The position numbers and the translations under genes are program-made. A stretch of 49,037 nucleotides of DNA. Source: Treponema sp. Lineage in GTDB: Bacteria > Spirochaetota > Spirochaetia > Treponematales > Treponemataceae. Of this stretch, positions 1-9,469 are shown one piece after another. The stretch lies in assembly GCA_017553635.1 (NCBI GenBank), contig JAFZKN010000013.1, positions 1-49,037 of the forward strand, written 5' to 3'. Numbering within the stretch: the stretch's first letter is position 1; each line of letters starts with the position of its first letter. The notes under the pieces were generated by a model. That model did not search any database. It worked only from the letters and a program-made list of their open reading frames with translations, and was not told the origin of the DNA.

Positions 1-590
1 ACATCATCCTTGGTAAATGGACTCTGATATGTTGGATTTAATGCAAACGGAACAATTTTATTCTGATTTTCAGGAACTCCAAGCTTCATGCCTGGCTAGT
101 TTGCCTGTTCAGAATAAACTAAATAATCGAGCCTTTTGTCATAAAACCAGTAATGTGGAACAGTAAAAGGATCTGTTACCATTACAGAAAGATTTATTTT
201 TTTACCTGATTTTTTTACGATGTCATGAAGATAAGGACTTAATGCAAAATGAAATGAAACAATGTCTGTAGGATTTTCTTTTTCGATTACATTTTTAAGA
301 TACCATGTTGTATGAAGCTGTAAAAGTCTTGTTGTTGCAGACTGCCAGAATCTGTGCATTCCCATATCATAAGCAAGTGCAAACATTCCGTGATAAACAT
401 TAGTAGACATATAATATCCGTGTTCAAAAATGTACTGACCCCAGATATTTTTTTTGTCAAAACCGTTTACCATTACGATTTCTGCATCAGGATTAATTTT
501 CTGGATACAGTCGCGCATTACTCTGGCAGTAGAAATGTGACCTGCACCTGTTGTTAAATATAAAAAAAGAAATTTTCGCTTCTGTCCCAT
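1..590 (-). pseudogene. MGDG-synthase-like glycosyltransferase, interrupted by in-frame TAG, runs off left edge
   Basis: The 164-codon open part (96-590) resembles the N-terminal domain of MGDG synthase/UgtP-type glycosyltransferases, which add sugars from nucleotide donors to diacylglycerol at the inner membrane face. It has the GAGH loop at residues 15-18 and an acceptor-domain pattern ending in VTDPF, then LVYSEQAN. A TAG codon follows at 96-98. The same frame stays open beyond it to the window edge and reads as the expected next part of the family (PGMKLGVPENQNKIVPFALN). The stop therefore interrupts a once continuous protein. Start ATG at 590 follows a GGGGATT Shine-Dalgarno. It is the last visible gene of the outer-membrane protein operon, 14 bases after the previous gene. 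Alternatives are a sequencing error, TAG readthrough, or a true pseudogene. Confidence 0.72.
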
Positions 591-604
591 TAATAATCCC
601 CTGT

Positions 605-2398
605 TTAATATGAATACTTAACAGCAATCATAAAATAATTATTAAACTGATTGGAAAAATTGTCAATCCACCGCTGTTTTTGAGATGCGACGAGAGCTCT
701 TGCATCGTCATCAACGACCGGACTTCCTGAACCTGCAGCAACAGAAGAATCTTTAACATAAATATTTGAATCGACACCCTTATTATAAATGTATTCAAAC
801 ATATAACCTGCGCTGAATGAAATAACGCCCCATTTATGTCTTTCAAGTTCAAAATCTGCAGTAAGACCACACTGAAGTATATACATTTTATGATCCTGCT
901 TTAAAAAGAGGTTCTTTGATGCTGTCGGTGTAAAACCGGTGTAAATACTTTCATCAGGATACATCGGACTTGTCCAGACAGAACCGTCGTTAGAAAACTC
1001 ATACCCATCCTGAACTTTTGAATTAGAATAAATATATGCGTATGCTTCTTCATCAGAAAAGCTTTCTGCAATATTAGCATGTCTTACAAACGAAGATGTA
1101 AATCCTAAACGTAAACGTTCAGCAGGTCTAAAATTAATTGCAAAAGCAAAACGGTCTGAGTTAGGTGGAATTGAAGTTCCTAGACTCTGAAGTCTCGTTG
1201 TAAAATTATCTTTGTTATAATTATCTGCAATCGGTGCAACCTCTGAGCCGAATGTTTCAATATGAGGATCGGAATGTGAATATGTATACGGAGTAATTAA
1301 TGTATAATCAAATCCGATATTATCGATAAACTTAACGTCAGGAGTATAATTTGCACCAACCATTAAAGTCATCTTTAATCTTGAATCAAACTTACCTTCT
1401 CCAAGTCCATTAAGGTCGATATCATCAAAAGCAGTTGCAAGAGAAACATTAAGACCGTTAAATGGTCTGAAATCAAAAATAATTCCACTTATAAGATTAT
1501 CTGTTGCAGAATACATGCACTGTGTTACCATATATGGAACTGGGATAAAGTATGCAGGATCAAATCTGTTTGTATAAATTGATGCATCATAGTATGAAAT
1601 TGAAATCCAGTCTGCCGGCTTAAATCTTACAGAATGGAAAGCAAGATATTTTTCCGGAGCAAAATCTGCAGGCGCTGATTTTTCATTTTTAGTTGAACGG
1701 GATAATACACTCAATGACTGAACATAATCCCACTTTCCGGCATCATAATTAAAAATAAAATTTCCAGAATGGAACTGCTTTCCATTAATCATAACAGAGT
1801 CGGATAACACAGGCCCAAAAGCAATTCGGTTCAATCCGAGAGTACAGTACAATTTATCAGTTCCAACCGTAACATTAGAAACCATATCAAGATTTGCCTT
1901 TAAAGGCCCCAGTTTTGCCGAGTCATCATGTGTATCCGTAAGTCTGTAATGAAACATAGAACACACAGAATCTTCTTCAACTGATTTATTCTGAATAAAA
2001 AGTCCAAGCTTATAACTTAAAGTAACAAGATCAAGAAATTCAAGGTTTCCATAAAATTCCGGTTCTGCAAAAAACAAATTAAGGTTATCTTCAGAATCTG
2101 AAAATCTTGACTTATCGCCAAGTGTAAAACCTATATTCCATGATCTACCGAAAATCTTCCTATAGTAATATTCAGCAAGGGCTGCGTCATCATCATTCCC
2201 CTTTTCTTTTACAGTTTCAAGAATTGTTTTAATTGTTTTAACAGGATAAGGTCTCATCTGTGGAAGCCATGAGATTATCCCTTTTGTTTCCCAGTTCTTA
2301 GCATCTGTATAAAATCTGTCATTTGGATCAAGTGAAACTTGAGCGAAAAGAGATGAACACATTAAAAATGCAGAAAGAATTAAAATTATTTTTTTCAT
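605..2398 (-). CDS. outer-membrane beta-barrel protein, Wzi-like (third tandem paralogue)
   Basis: A 597-residue protein with a Sec signal peptide (MKKIILILSAFLMCSSLFAQ, cleavage after about residue 19). The rest is rich in alternating aromatic and polar beta-strand stretches and ends in an aromatic residue (KYSY), as expected for a BAM-inserted barrel. The N-terminal region (WETKGIISWLPQ, then a short helical segment ending in YYYRKIFG) has the same layout as the two upstream proteins but is more diverged. Capsule-assembly Wzi-type barrels are the nearest family I recognise; the substrate is unknown. It lies 12 bases after the preceding paralogue and 14 before the broken glycosyltransferase, so all are probably cotranscribed. 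A GGGA motif precedes the ATG. A role in surface glycolipid or polysaccharide display is inference from the glycosyltransferase neighbour only. Confidence 0.7.
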   Translation of the reverse strand: MKKIILILSAFLMCSSLFAQVSLDPNDRFYTDAKNWETKGIISWLPQMRPYPVKTIKTILETVKEKGNDDDAALAEYYYRKIFGRSWNIGFTLGDKSRFSDSEDNLNLFFAEPEFYGNLEFLDLVTLSYKLGLFIQNKSVEEDSVCSMFHYRLTDTHDDSAKLGPLKANLDMVSNVTVGTDKLYCTLGLNRIAFGPVLSDSVMINGKQFHSGNFIFNYDAGKWDYVQSLSVLSRSTKNEKSAPADFAPEKYLAFHSVRFKPADWISISYYDASIYTNRFDPAYFIPVPYMVTQCMYSATDNLISGIIFDFRPFNGLNVSLATAFDDIDLNGLGEGKFDSRLKMTLMVGANYTPDVKFIDNIGFDYTLITPYTYSHSDPHIETFGSEVAPIADNYNKDNFTTRLQSLGTSIPPNSDRFAFAINFRPAERLRLGFTSSFVRHANIAESFSDEEAYAYIYSNSKVQDGYEFSNDGSVWTSPMYPDESIYTGFTPTASKNLFLKQDHKMYILQCGLTADFELERHKWGVISFSAGYMFEYIYNKGVDSNIYVKDSSVAAGSGSPVVDDDARALVASQKQRWIDNFSNQFNNYFMIAVKYSY

Positions 2399-2410
2399 TT
2401 TCCATTCCCA

Positions 2411-4081
2411 TTAGTTTAAAGTTAATTTTGTTATATTAAATTTTGCACATAGTGCAAACTCAAAACTAAAATCAAAATTTCCCTCTTCGTGTCCACTGTT
2501 AAATATAAAGGCAGCACCTGGATAAGCAGTTATACAAAGCCATGGTTCAGGCCAGTAATCACATTTAAAGGAAACGATGTTTCTATATTCCGGAGTTCCG
2601 GAAGGCGAAAGAAAAGATGCTCCCTTTTTATATTTATCCGGTCCATATTCTGCAGGATAAACCCAGTTAAGATGTCTTCCTTCAGAAAAGAAGTCATAAT
2701 CGTATCCACCCCATCCGGAAAAGTCCGGGTTAGAAAGTTCACCGCACGCAGCAAAAAGATATGAAAAGTTTACTCCCCATTTATCCCTTACTTGATAACC
2801 CGCATCAACTTTTACAGCAAATGTATCAGGTCCAAGCGGACTTCCAATCCACTCATAGAAAGTAGCAGAATTATCGCATGTTTCTTTATAAGTTTTTACA
2901 AAAGACCAGTTAGGACTTTCTGTAATCATAAAGTATGGAAGCGCATAATAAGCTTCAAGACCTAAATGCAGATATCCTTCTTTAAGCGGAATAAAACTTT
3001 CAAGTCCAAGCTGAGCAGCATATCCAGGCGGAACAGATGAATCATCTTCGTTCGGCATCTGAAACTGATTCATTGCAAATATAAAATATGTGCGCAGATA
3101 TTTTACAGGCGAATAATTTAACTTTAAACCGAGATAACTTGCAACATCGTATTTTTCACCGGAAGCACTTGTTTTATATTTATAATCCCACCATCCGGCA
3201 TATCCATGAAAAAAGGTAAATGGAATGCAATATCTTAAATCCATCGCTCCATAAGGTAAAGAACCTTCGATTATAGATACAGAAAATTTATCTGTCGGTC
3301 TGATTGAAAAACTGTGGAGGTAAAGATACCTTTCATAACCAAGCATCGTAATATTTGTCTGATAGCTTAATAAATCAGAATAGATATTAAAATTAAATTC
3401 CGGAGTACTGTATAAATTTCTTGATAAAACTGCACTTCCCATACTTGATCTTCCAAGGTCTTTGCTTAAAACACCAAGCCTCATGTTAAATCCTGACGTT
3501 TCGTTGAACATGTACCCTGCAGATAAGTAAGCATTGTGCGGAAAGTTTATGTCTATAGTTTCCATACTGTATGGAGCATTTACATAATTGTCATTTTTTA
3601 ATCTTGCACTCTGTGACTGCGCAACAATAATATCCGTCGAACCAAAAAGATATTCATGACATTTAAAATCAAACGCACTGTCGATAAACGGAGATCTCTG
3701 TCTTCTGTCATAAACCCACTGAACTTCTTCATTTGTTTTATACTGAGCTTCAGGAATTACACTTAAAGAAAAACCTGCATTAAAATCTTCCGTTCCGAAA
3801 GTCCATTTTTTTTCATTGAAATAAGAAATGATGCTGTCATAATTTTTCTTTCCTGCAGCACTTAAACTTTCATAATCAATTTTATCAAGGATTGTCTTTA
3901 TCTGCTGGACAGTTAAAGGAGCTTCATCATAACAGTAAACTTTATTTACTTCTGTACAGATTGCAGCAAGACTGTCATAAACCCAGTGTCCTGCTTTTAC
4001 AAGCTCCTGCTCACCTCGAGAAGAAGCAAATAAATTAAGTGACATTAAACTGAATATAAATACAGAAAAAAACTTTTTCAT
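2411..4081 (-). CDS. outer-membrane beta-barrel protein, Wzi-like (second tandem paralogue)
   Basis: A 556-residue exported protein with signal peptide MKKFFSVFIFSLMSLNLFAS. Mature residues about 20-90 hold a helical domain (GHWVYDSLAAICTEV, then KTILDKIDYESLSAAGKK) that matches the upstream paralogue closely (KTYLDDIDYESLSEPGKKQY). The remaining 450 residues are barrel-like, with shared blocks such as RLGVLSKDLGRSSMGS, ATFYEWIGSPLGPDTFAVK and AYFDF-like strand edges. The ATG overlaps the TGA of the upstream gene by four bases (ATGA), which implies translational coupling. The C-terminus (ITKLTLN) is not aromatic, unusual for a barrel, although aromatic strands lie just before it. The function is unknown; surface barrel or capsule/glycolipid handling is the family-level guess. 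Confidence 0.7.
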   Translation of the reverse strand: MKKFFSVFIFSLMSLNLFASSRGEQELVKAGHWVYDSLAAICTEVNKVYCYDEAPLTVQQIKTILDKIDYESLSAAGKKNYDSIISYFNEKKWTFGTEDFNAGFSLSVIPEAQYKTNEEVQWVYDRRQRSPFIDSAFDFKCHEYLFGSTDIIVAQSQSARLKNDNYVNAPYSMETIDINFPHNAYLSAGYMFNETSGFNMRLGVLSKDLGRSSMGSAVLSRNLYSTPEFNFNIYSDLLSYQTNITMLGYERYLYLHSFSIRPTDKFSVSIIEGSLPYGAMDLRYCIPFTFFHGYAGWWDYKYKTSASGEKYDVASYLGLKLNYSPVKYLRTYFIFAMNQFQMPNEDDSSVPPGYAAQLGLESFIPLKEGYLHLGLEAYYALPYFMITESPNWSFVKTYKETCDNSATFYEWIGSPLGPDTFAVKVDAGYQVRDKWGVNFSYLFAACGELSNPDFSGWGGYDYDFFSEGRHLNWVYPAEYGPDKYKKGASFLSPSGTPEYRNIVSFKCDYWPEPWLCITAYPGAAFIFNSGHEEGNFDFSFEFALCAKFNITKLTLN

Positions 4082-5745
4082 TTTTCTTTTCCGTCCTTAA
4101 ATAAAGCTTCAGATGACAACTCCCTGTGAGAAATTTTCGTAAATTCAGTTTTAATTCCTAATGCAAACTCAACACCGTGTCTTGTCTCACCTGTTTTATG
4201 ACCAAAGTTTGAAATTATTACATAAGACGGCTGAAGCATTATCGTAAGATAATTTAAAGGCTTGTAAGCGGCTTTTAATGTAATTGAATTATGATATTCA
4301 ACAGTTCCATGCGGTGCATTAAGTGATGTTTTATCAGTAAGATTATAAGGCCAATTTGTCTCATCAAATGAAAGATCAGATTTCTGCCATTTTGCTTCTG
4401 AAAAAATTCCTGTTCCAGAAAATTCTCCGAGTGCTGCAAAACTGTATGCAAGGTCAACAGACCATTTATCAGGAACTTCATACCCTGCTGCAATCTGGAA
4501 AGCAAGAGAGTCTGGACCAAAAGGATTTCCCATCCACTGATAATAATTTCCAGTTCCTTCAATCATTTCTGTAAAAACTCTTGCAAATGAAACATTCGGA
4601 CTCTGTTTTATAAAAAGATACGGGTTCGTATAATAAAATTCAGCGCCAAAATGGAAATATCCGCTTTTAAACGGAAGATAAGTTTCTGCACCAACCTGGA
4701 ATCCTGTTCCTTCCGGCTCAGAACCATCTTCGGATGCAAGTGAATGTTCATTTTGAGAATAAAGTGCATAAATCCTTAAATATTTTACAGGAATAAAATT
4801 AATTTTAAATCCAAAATATGACGAACATTCTGTATCAAATTCATTAAAAAGTCCGTATCCATGAAAAATTGCAAACGGATTTACAAATCTTAAATCAAAA
4901 TGATCATACGGGAGTACACCTTCGATAAATGAAAACTGAATTTTTTTAAAGAAGCGTGTTTCAATTCTGTGAGTATAAAGATAAGTACTTCTTGTAAACT
5001 GAGTTACATTAAAGTTGTAATTAAAAATCGGAGAGAAAATTCTAAAATTTGCATAAGGTGTATCGGTCATATATTCAGACATTATTATCGAAGGCATCAA
5101 TGAATGACCTATACTCTGAGTTCCACTTCCAAGACGGAAATTAAAACCGACATTATTATCCCAAATATATCCAGTTGAAATATAGTTTTCGTGCACTAAA
5201 GCCGGATCAAATGCATCATTTACAAAAAACTGGTTTACATAATTGTCATTTGAAAATCTTGCAGTATAACTTTGAGACATAGTAAGTCCCATATAAACCG
5301 TAAAGTAATCCCCGACTCCAAGTTTAATCGGACAGTCAATCATAGAACCGCGTTTTGTATAATCATAAACCCACGGAGTATCCTCTTCTGACTTATAATA
5401 AAACTCAACATCGGAAGAAGGTTCTACTCCAATGGAAAATATTCCGTAATTCCACGACCAGTTTTTTTCCTTTAAATAATTCTGAATTCTTTCGTACTGT
5501 TTTTTTCCAGGTTCAGAAAGAGACTCATAATCTATGTCATCTAAATATGTTTTTAACTCATTTATAGAAACAGGAGCCTGATCAGAAAAAGTTGTCCGCC
5601 CCATTTCCATTTCTATAGACAATAAGGCATCATAAATCCAGCTGTCACATAAAATCAAATCCTGACCGCCACGACCGGCAGCAAAAACAACAGATGAAAA
5701 AAGAGAAAATATCAAAATCAGAGCAATTTTTTTAAAAACGTTCAT
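4078..5745 (-). CDS. outer-membrane beta-barrel protein, Wzi-like (first tandem paralogue)
   Basis: A 555-residue protein with signal peptide (MNVFKKIALILIFSLFSSVVFA, cleavage before AGRGGQ). The N-terminal helical domain carries the LDDIDYESLSEPGKKQY block shared with the next gene, and the barrel shares NYYQWMGNPFGPDSLAFQ with its ATFYEWIGSPLGPDTFAVK. The C-terminal tail (ISHRELSSEALFKDGKEK) is a charged extension past the likely last strand. This is the first gene of a minus-strand operon. Its predicted promoter puts the transcript start about three bases before the ATG, so the message has no room for a Shine-Dalgarno. It is divergent from the uracil-DNA glycosylase gene. Function is not established; the tandem triplication suggests diversified surface proteins. 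Confidence 0.7.
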   Translation of the reverse strand: MNVFKKIALILIFSLFSSVVFAAGRGGQDLILCDSWIYDALLSIEMEMGRTTFSDQAPVSINELKTYLDDIDYESLSEPGKKQYERIQNYLKEKNWSWNYGIFSIGVEPSSDVEFYYKSEEDTPWVYDYTKRGSMIDCPIKLGVGDYFTVYMGLTMSQSYTARFSNDNYVNQFFVNDAFDPALVHENYISTGYIWDNNVGFNFRLGSGTQSIGHSLMPSIIMSEYMTDTPYANFRIFSPIFNYNFNVTQFTRSTYLYTHRIETRFFKKIQFSFIEGVLPYDHFDLRFVNPFAIFHGYGLFNEFDTECSSYFGFKINFIPVKYLRIYALYSQNEHSLASEDGSEPEGTGFQVGAETYLPFKSGYFHFGAEFYYTNPYLFIKQSPNVSFARVFTEMIEGTGNYYQWMGNPFGPDSLAFQIAAGYEVPDKWSVDLAYSFAALGEFSGTGIFSEAKWQKSDLSFDETNWPYNLTDKTSLNAPHGTVEYHNSITLKAAYKPLNYLTIMLQPSYVIISNFGHKTGETRHGVEFALGIKTEFTKISHRELSSEALFKDGKEK

Positions 5746-5754
5746 TGTTAATTA

Positions 5755-5783
5755 AGTATAAAGGTTTATTGAATGAAGGTCAA
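5755..5783 (-). promoter_or_regulatory. predicted sigma-70 promoter of the outer-membrane protein operon
   Basis: On the minus strand TTGACC (5783-5778) and TATACT (5760-5755) are 17 bases apart. The expected start near 5748 is only about three bases before the ATG at 5745. It overlaps the divergent promoter for the glycosylase gene. Confidence 0.6.
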
Positions 5784-5798
5784 ACTATGTGCTATTAT
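5769..5798 (+). promoter_or_regulatory. predicted sigma-70 promoter for the uracil-DNA glycosylase gene
   Basis: TTGAAT (5769-5774) and TATTAT (5793-5798) are 18 bases apart. The expected start at about 5805 coincides with an in-frame ATG, favouring a leaderless message. A second reading, TATAAA at 5757, would instead give a short leader for the ATG at 5787. Confidence 0.45.
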
Positions 5799-5804
5799 AT
5801 AGAC

Positions 5805-6569
5805 ATGACTGCAGAAGAGAAAAAAAACATCTATAATTTGTTAAAAACTGTTTCGGCTTCAATAAATGGATATAACCAGAAACAGTTTGATATCCCGGAA
5901 CCTGTATTTACTGATGACAGAATTCCAGAAGCTGATAAAATTCAAGCTGAAAGTCAAACAACCGGCAGTCAGGAAGTTAAAAAATCAGTCACAATAGAAA
6001 ATCTGGCAGAAAAAATCGGTAAATGTGAACGCTGCCAGCTGTTTAAAACAAGAACTAATGTTGTACCGGGAACAGGTGTAAAAAATCCTTTAGTTCTCGT
6101 AATCGGTGAAGGTCCTGGAGAAGAAGAAGATAAACAGGGGCTGCCTTTTGTTGGAAAAGCCGGACAGCTTCTTGATAAAATGCTTGCAGCTATCTCTTTA
6201 AGCAGAACACAAAACTGCTATATAGCAAACGTCGTAAAATGCCGGCCTCCTCACAACCGCGACCCTCTCCCGGAAGAAATTTCTGCATGTATAAGTTTTC
6301 TTGACGCCCAGATAAATCTTTTAAAACCTTCGATGATTCTTTTAATGGGTAGAGTTGCAGCTCAGACAGTTTTAAGAACTTCCAGTGGAATTAATTCGTT
6401 AAGGGGAAATTTTTCTGTTTACAACGGGATACCTGTAATGCCGACATACCATCCGAGTGCCCTTCTGCGTGATGAAAAATTAAAAGCACCGGCATGGCAG
6501 GATTTAAAAGCATTCAGAACAAAGCTCCTGCAACTGGCACCAGATTACGAAAAAAATTTTATAAAATAA
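5805..6569 (+). CDS. family-4 uracil-DNA glycosylase (Fe-S)
   Basis: Removes uracil from DNA in base excision repair. The catalytic part begins after about 70 poorly conserved residues. It has the CERCQLFKTR motif (first cluster cysteines), the substrate loop GEGPGEEEDKQGLPFVG, the second cysteine region NVVKCRPPHNRDP, and the C-terminal MPTYHPSALLRDE histidine motif. These are the signatures of the thermophile-type, 4Fe-4S-containing family 4 enzymes. I set the start at ATG 5805 because a predicted promoter begins transcription there. ATG 5787, with AAGG seven bases upstream, is the alternative and adds six residues (MCYYID). priA begins six bases after the stop codon and is probably cotranscribed. 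Confidence 0.9.
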   Translation: MTAEEKKNIYNLLKTVSASINGYNQKQFDIPEPVFTDDRIPEADKIQAESQTTGSQEVKKSVTIENLAEKIGKCERCQLFKTRTNVVPGTGVKNPLVLVIGEGPGEEEDKQGLPFVGKAGQLLDKMLAAISLSRTQNCYIANVVKCRPPHNRDPLPEEISACISFLDAQINLLKPSMILLMGRVAAQTVLRTSSGINSLRGNFSVYNGIPVMPTYHPSALLRDEKLKAPAWQDLKAFRTKLLQLAPDYEKNFIK

Positions 6570-6575
6570 AAGATC

Positions 6576-8669
6576 ATGAAATATGTTGAAGTTGCACTTT
6601 CTGTGCCTCTTAATCAGACATTTACATATTCCACATTAAACGAAGAAACTGTAAGCGTAAACACATCTCAATCTGATGATGCGCAGAAACAGTTATTTTC
6701 AAAACGAAAAGTTACAGCAAAAACGTATAAACCGCAGATAGGAAAACGTGTTGAAGTAAAATTCGGAAACAAGCGAATGACAGGAATTATCGTAAAACTT
6801 TTTGATGAACTTCCTGAAGATCTTGGATTCGATGAAAAAAAAATCCGTCCGATAGTCCGTATTCCTGATGAAAATCCGGTTCTCACTCCAGAATTGATTC
6901 AGCTTGCACGATGGATGTCAGATTATTATATATGTCCTGTAGGCGAAGTTTTAAATTCAATAATTCCTTCGGGAAAAAGAGAAACAGAAAGTTCAATGTT
7001 TTCTTTTGTAGAAGATTTTACAGAAACGAATGATATTAAGCTTTCTGATGAACAGGAAACTGCTGTTAAGGAAATCTGTAACTTTGATTCAGACGAAAAT
7101 AAATTTCATTACCTTTATGGAACAACAGGAAGCGGGAAAACTGAAGTATTTCTTAAAGTTGCTGAAAATATCTTAAAACAGGGTAAAGGTATCATTTACC
7201 TTGTCCCTGAAATCGGTCTTACTCCTCAGGTAATTGAAGCAGTAACACAAAGATTCGGGAAAACGGCAGCGGTTTTACACTCCGGCTTAACACCAAGTCA
7301 AAAACTTTCTGAATGGAACAGAATATTAAAAAAAGAAGCACGCATCGTAATTGGAGCCAGAAGCGCAGTCTTTGCTCCTGTTCCTGATTTAGGCCTTATA
7401 ATAATTGATGAGGAACACGACGGTTCATACAAATCAAATAACTCACCACGCTATCATGCAAGACAGGTTGCAATGTACCGTTGTTCAAAAATAAAAATTC
7501 CATTACTCATGGGAAGCGCAACACCTTCTGTTGAAAGCTGGAACTCAATCAGCAACGGTCAGTTTATCTGTCATAAGCTTACTAAAAGACTTGCAGGAGG
7601 AACGTCCCCTAAAATCAAATGCATTGACCTTACAAAACAGAACATTCAGGGACAGAGTATTTCAGAAGAACTTAGAGCTGCAATTGAACAGACTGTAAAT
7701 GAAAAAAAACAGTGCATTTTATTTTTAAACCGCAGAGGTTTCAATCACTTTTTCAGGTGTTCATATTGCGGACATGAAATCAAATGCAAAAACTGTTCAG
7801 TTCCTCTTACCTATCACAAATCAACAAACAGATTAAAATGCCATTACTGCGGCTGGTCAATTGAACCGCCTTCAAGCTGTCCGAACTGCGGTTCATATGA
7901 TATCGGATATTCGGGCTTTGGAACAGAATTTATAGAATCCGAAGTTAAATCCAAATTCCCCAATGCCAAAATAATTAGAATAGACACTGATTCTCTTACA
8001 AAAAAAGGTGAACTTCAGGAAAAACTTGATGCATTAAAAAAAGGAGAATATGACATTCTTCTTGGAACACAGATGATTGCAAAAGGACTTAATTTTCCAA
8101 ATCTTAAACTTGTCGGAATAATTCTTGCAGATACATCACTTCATCTTCCTGATTTTCGCGCCGCTGAAAAAACTTTTTCTCTTATTACACAGGTTGCAGG
8201 CCGTGCAGGAAGATATTTTCCAGATGGAGTCGTATATGTTCAAACTTATAACCCCTCTAATACAAGTATATATTATGCATGTCACTCAAAGATAAATGAA
8301 TTTTATCAGTCAGAAATTTCTCAGAGAAAAATGCTTGAGTTTCCACCTTTTTCGAGATTTGTCCGTCTGGTATTCCGCTCACCAAAACTTGAAGATGCAA
8401 AGCAGACAGCAGAAAGTGCAAGACAGATTCTTGAAGAAAAGATAAATGAATATAAAAAGAAGTTTTCTTCTGTCGCAGAAGACACAGAAATTATGGGTGA
8501 ATCAGAATGTCCCCTCGGGAAAATTTCGAATAATTACAGATATCAGATAATACTAAAGTCAAAAAACATCAGCATACTGCAAAAAGCCGTAAGCCATTTG
8601 ATTTATGATTTTTCAAAACCACAGAACGTTTACATCGAAGTTGACATTGACCCGATGAACCTTCTCTAG
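6576..8669 (+). CDS. priA: primosomal replication restart helicase PriA
   Basis: A 697-residue 3'-5' DNA helicase that reloads the replisome at stalled forks. Visible parts are the N-terminal DNA-binding domain (KYVEVALSVPLNQTFTY), Walker A GTTGSGKTEVFLK near residue 185, the DEEH box in IIIDEEHDGSYK, and the paired zinc-binding cysteine clusters CSYCGHEIKCKNC and CHYCGW...CPNC between the helicase motifs. The QVAGRAGR motif VI follows. The length is normal for the family. It follows the glycosylase gene closely, making a small repair/restart unit. Its last four bases overlap the end of truA on the other strand, with no terminator between. Confidence 0.96.
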   Translation: MKYVEVALSVPLNQTFTYSTLNEETVSVNTSQSDDAQKQLFSKRKVTAKTYKPQIGKRVEVKFGNKRMTGIIVKLFDELPEDLGFDEKKIRPIVRIPDENPVLTPELIQLARWMSDYYICPVGEVLNSIIPSGKRETESSMFSFVEDFTETNDIKLSDEQETAVKEICNFDSDENKFHYLYGTTGSGKTEVFLKVAENILKQGKGIIYLVPEIGLTPQVIEAVTQRFGKTAAVLHSGLTPSQKLSEWNRILKKEARIVIGARSAVFAPVPDLGLIIIDEEHDGSYKSNNSPRYHARQVAMYRCSKIKIPLLMGSATPSVESWNSISNGQFICHKLTKRLAGGTSPKIKCIDLTKQNIQGQSISEELRAAIEQTVNEKKQCILFLNRRGFNHFFRCSYCGHEIKCKNCSVPLTYHKSTNRLKCHYCGWSIEPPSSCPNCGSYDIGYSGFGTEFIESEVKSKFPNAKIIRIDTDSLTKKGELQEKLDALKKGEYDILLGTQMIAKGLNFPNLKLVGIILADTSLHLPDFRAAEKTFSLITQVAGRAGRYFPDGVVYVQTYNPSNTSIYYACHSKINEFYQSEISQRKMLEFPPFSRFVRLVFRSPKLEDAKQTAESARQILEEKINEYKKKFSSVAEDTEIMGESECPLGKISNNYRYQIILKSKNISILQKAVSHLIYDFSKPQNVYIEVDIDPMNLL

Positions 8670-9469
8670 TTTTTATTCTTTCCATCGTGACGGATACCCT
8701 CGAAATTTATCTTCCACAAAAACAAACCCTGAGGAGGTGCCGTAGGTCCTGCTTTACTTCTGTCACAGCTTTCTAAAACAGATTTAAAATAAGAAGCATC
8801 CTTCCCGTTTTTTTCAAAATGAATGAGAGAACCCGTTAGAGATCTTACCATCTTCCATAAAAATGCATTAGCAGTAATTTCAAAAACTAAAGCTTTTCCA
8901 GAAGGACTTAAATCCTGATAGAAAAAATGAGCATCTTCTATATAGCGGAATGTCGAAGCACTGTCATCTCCTGCTGCGGTAAAAGTTTCAAAATCAAGTT
9001 CACCTTTTAGATTCTCTGCCATTCCATTTAAAACATTAATATCCGGCTCATGTTTTATATTCCAGACATAAGGCATTTGAGAAGCCAGTGCTCTATTTGA
9101 AGGAACGATATAATATCTGTAAGTTCTTGAAACAGCAGAAAATCTTGAAGAAAACCCTTCCCCTACTTCTTTTGCATCAGTAATTCTGATATCATCCGGC
9201 AAAAGGGAATTTAATGCGACAGGATATTTTTGTATTTCAATCGAATCAACAGGACTAAAAAAATTTGCAGCCTGTGCAACTGCATGAACACCACTGTCAG
9301 TTCTTCCCGAACCATAGAGAGTAATTTTTTCTTTATGAATTTTTTCTAAGACCTTTTCTATTTCACCCTGAACAGTTCTTACAGGTTTGCCTTTATCACT
9401 TTTATCCTGTTTCTGCCATCCGCAGAAATCCGTTCCGTCATAAGAAACAGTTAATAAAATATTCCTCAT
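8666..9469 (-). CDS. truA: tRNA pseudouridine(38-40) synthase TruA
   Basis: Isomerises uridines 38-40 of the tRNA anticodon arm. The N-terminus NILLTVSYDGTDFCGWQKQ and the catalytic motif GSGRTDSGVHA, whose aspartate is the nucleophile, are clear. RSLTGSLIHFEKNGKD and KAGPTAPPQGLFLWKINF match the C-terminal half. At 267 residues the length is usual. The ATG directly abuts the TAA of the DUF2225 gene, making this the last gene of the dxs-to-truA string. It converges on priA with a four-base overlap. Confidence 0.95.
   Translation of the reverse strand: MRNILLTVSYDGTDFCGWQKQDKSDKGKPVRTVQGEIEKVLEKIHKEKITLYGSGRTDSGVHAVAQAANFFSPVDSIEIQKYPVALNSLLPDDIRITDAKEVGEGFSSRFSAVSRTYRYYIVPSNRALASQMPYVWNIKHEPDINVLNGMAENLKGELDFETFTAAGDDSASTFRYIEDAHFFYQDLSPSGKALVFEITANAFLWKMVRSLTGSLIHFEKNGKDASYFKSVLESCDRSKAGPTAPPQGLFLWKINFEGIRHDGKNKN

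Noticed and set aside
5787..5804. Alternative start ATG 5787 for the uracil-DNA glycosylase
   Set aside because: AAGG lies in good position, but the best promoter starts transcription at 5805; kept as an alternative, not as the main call.
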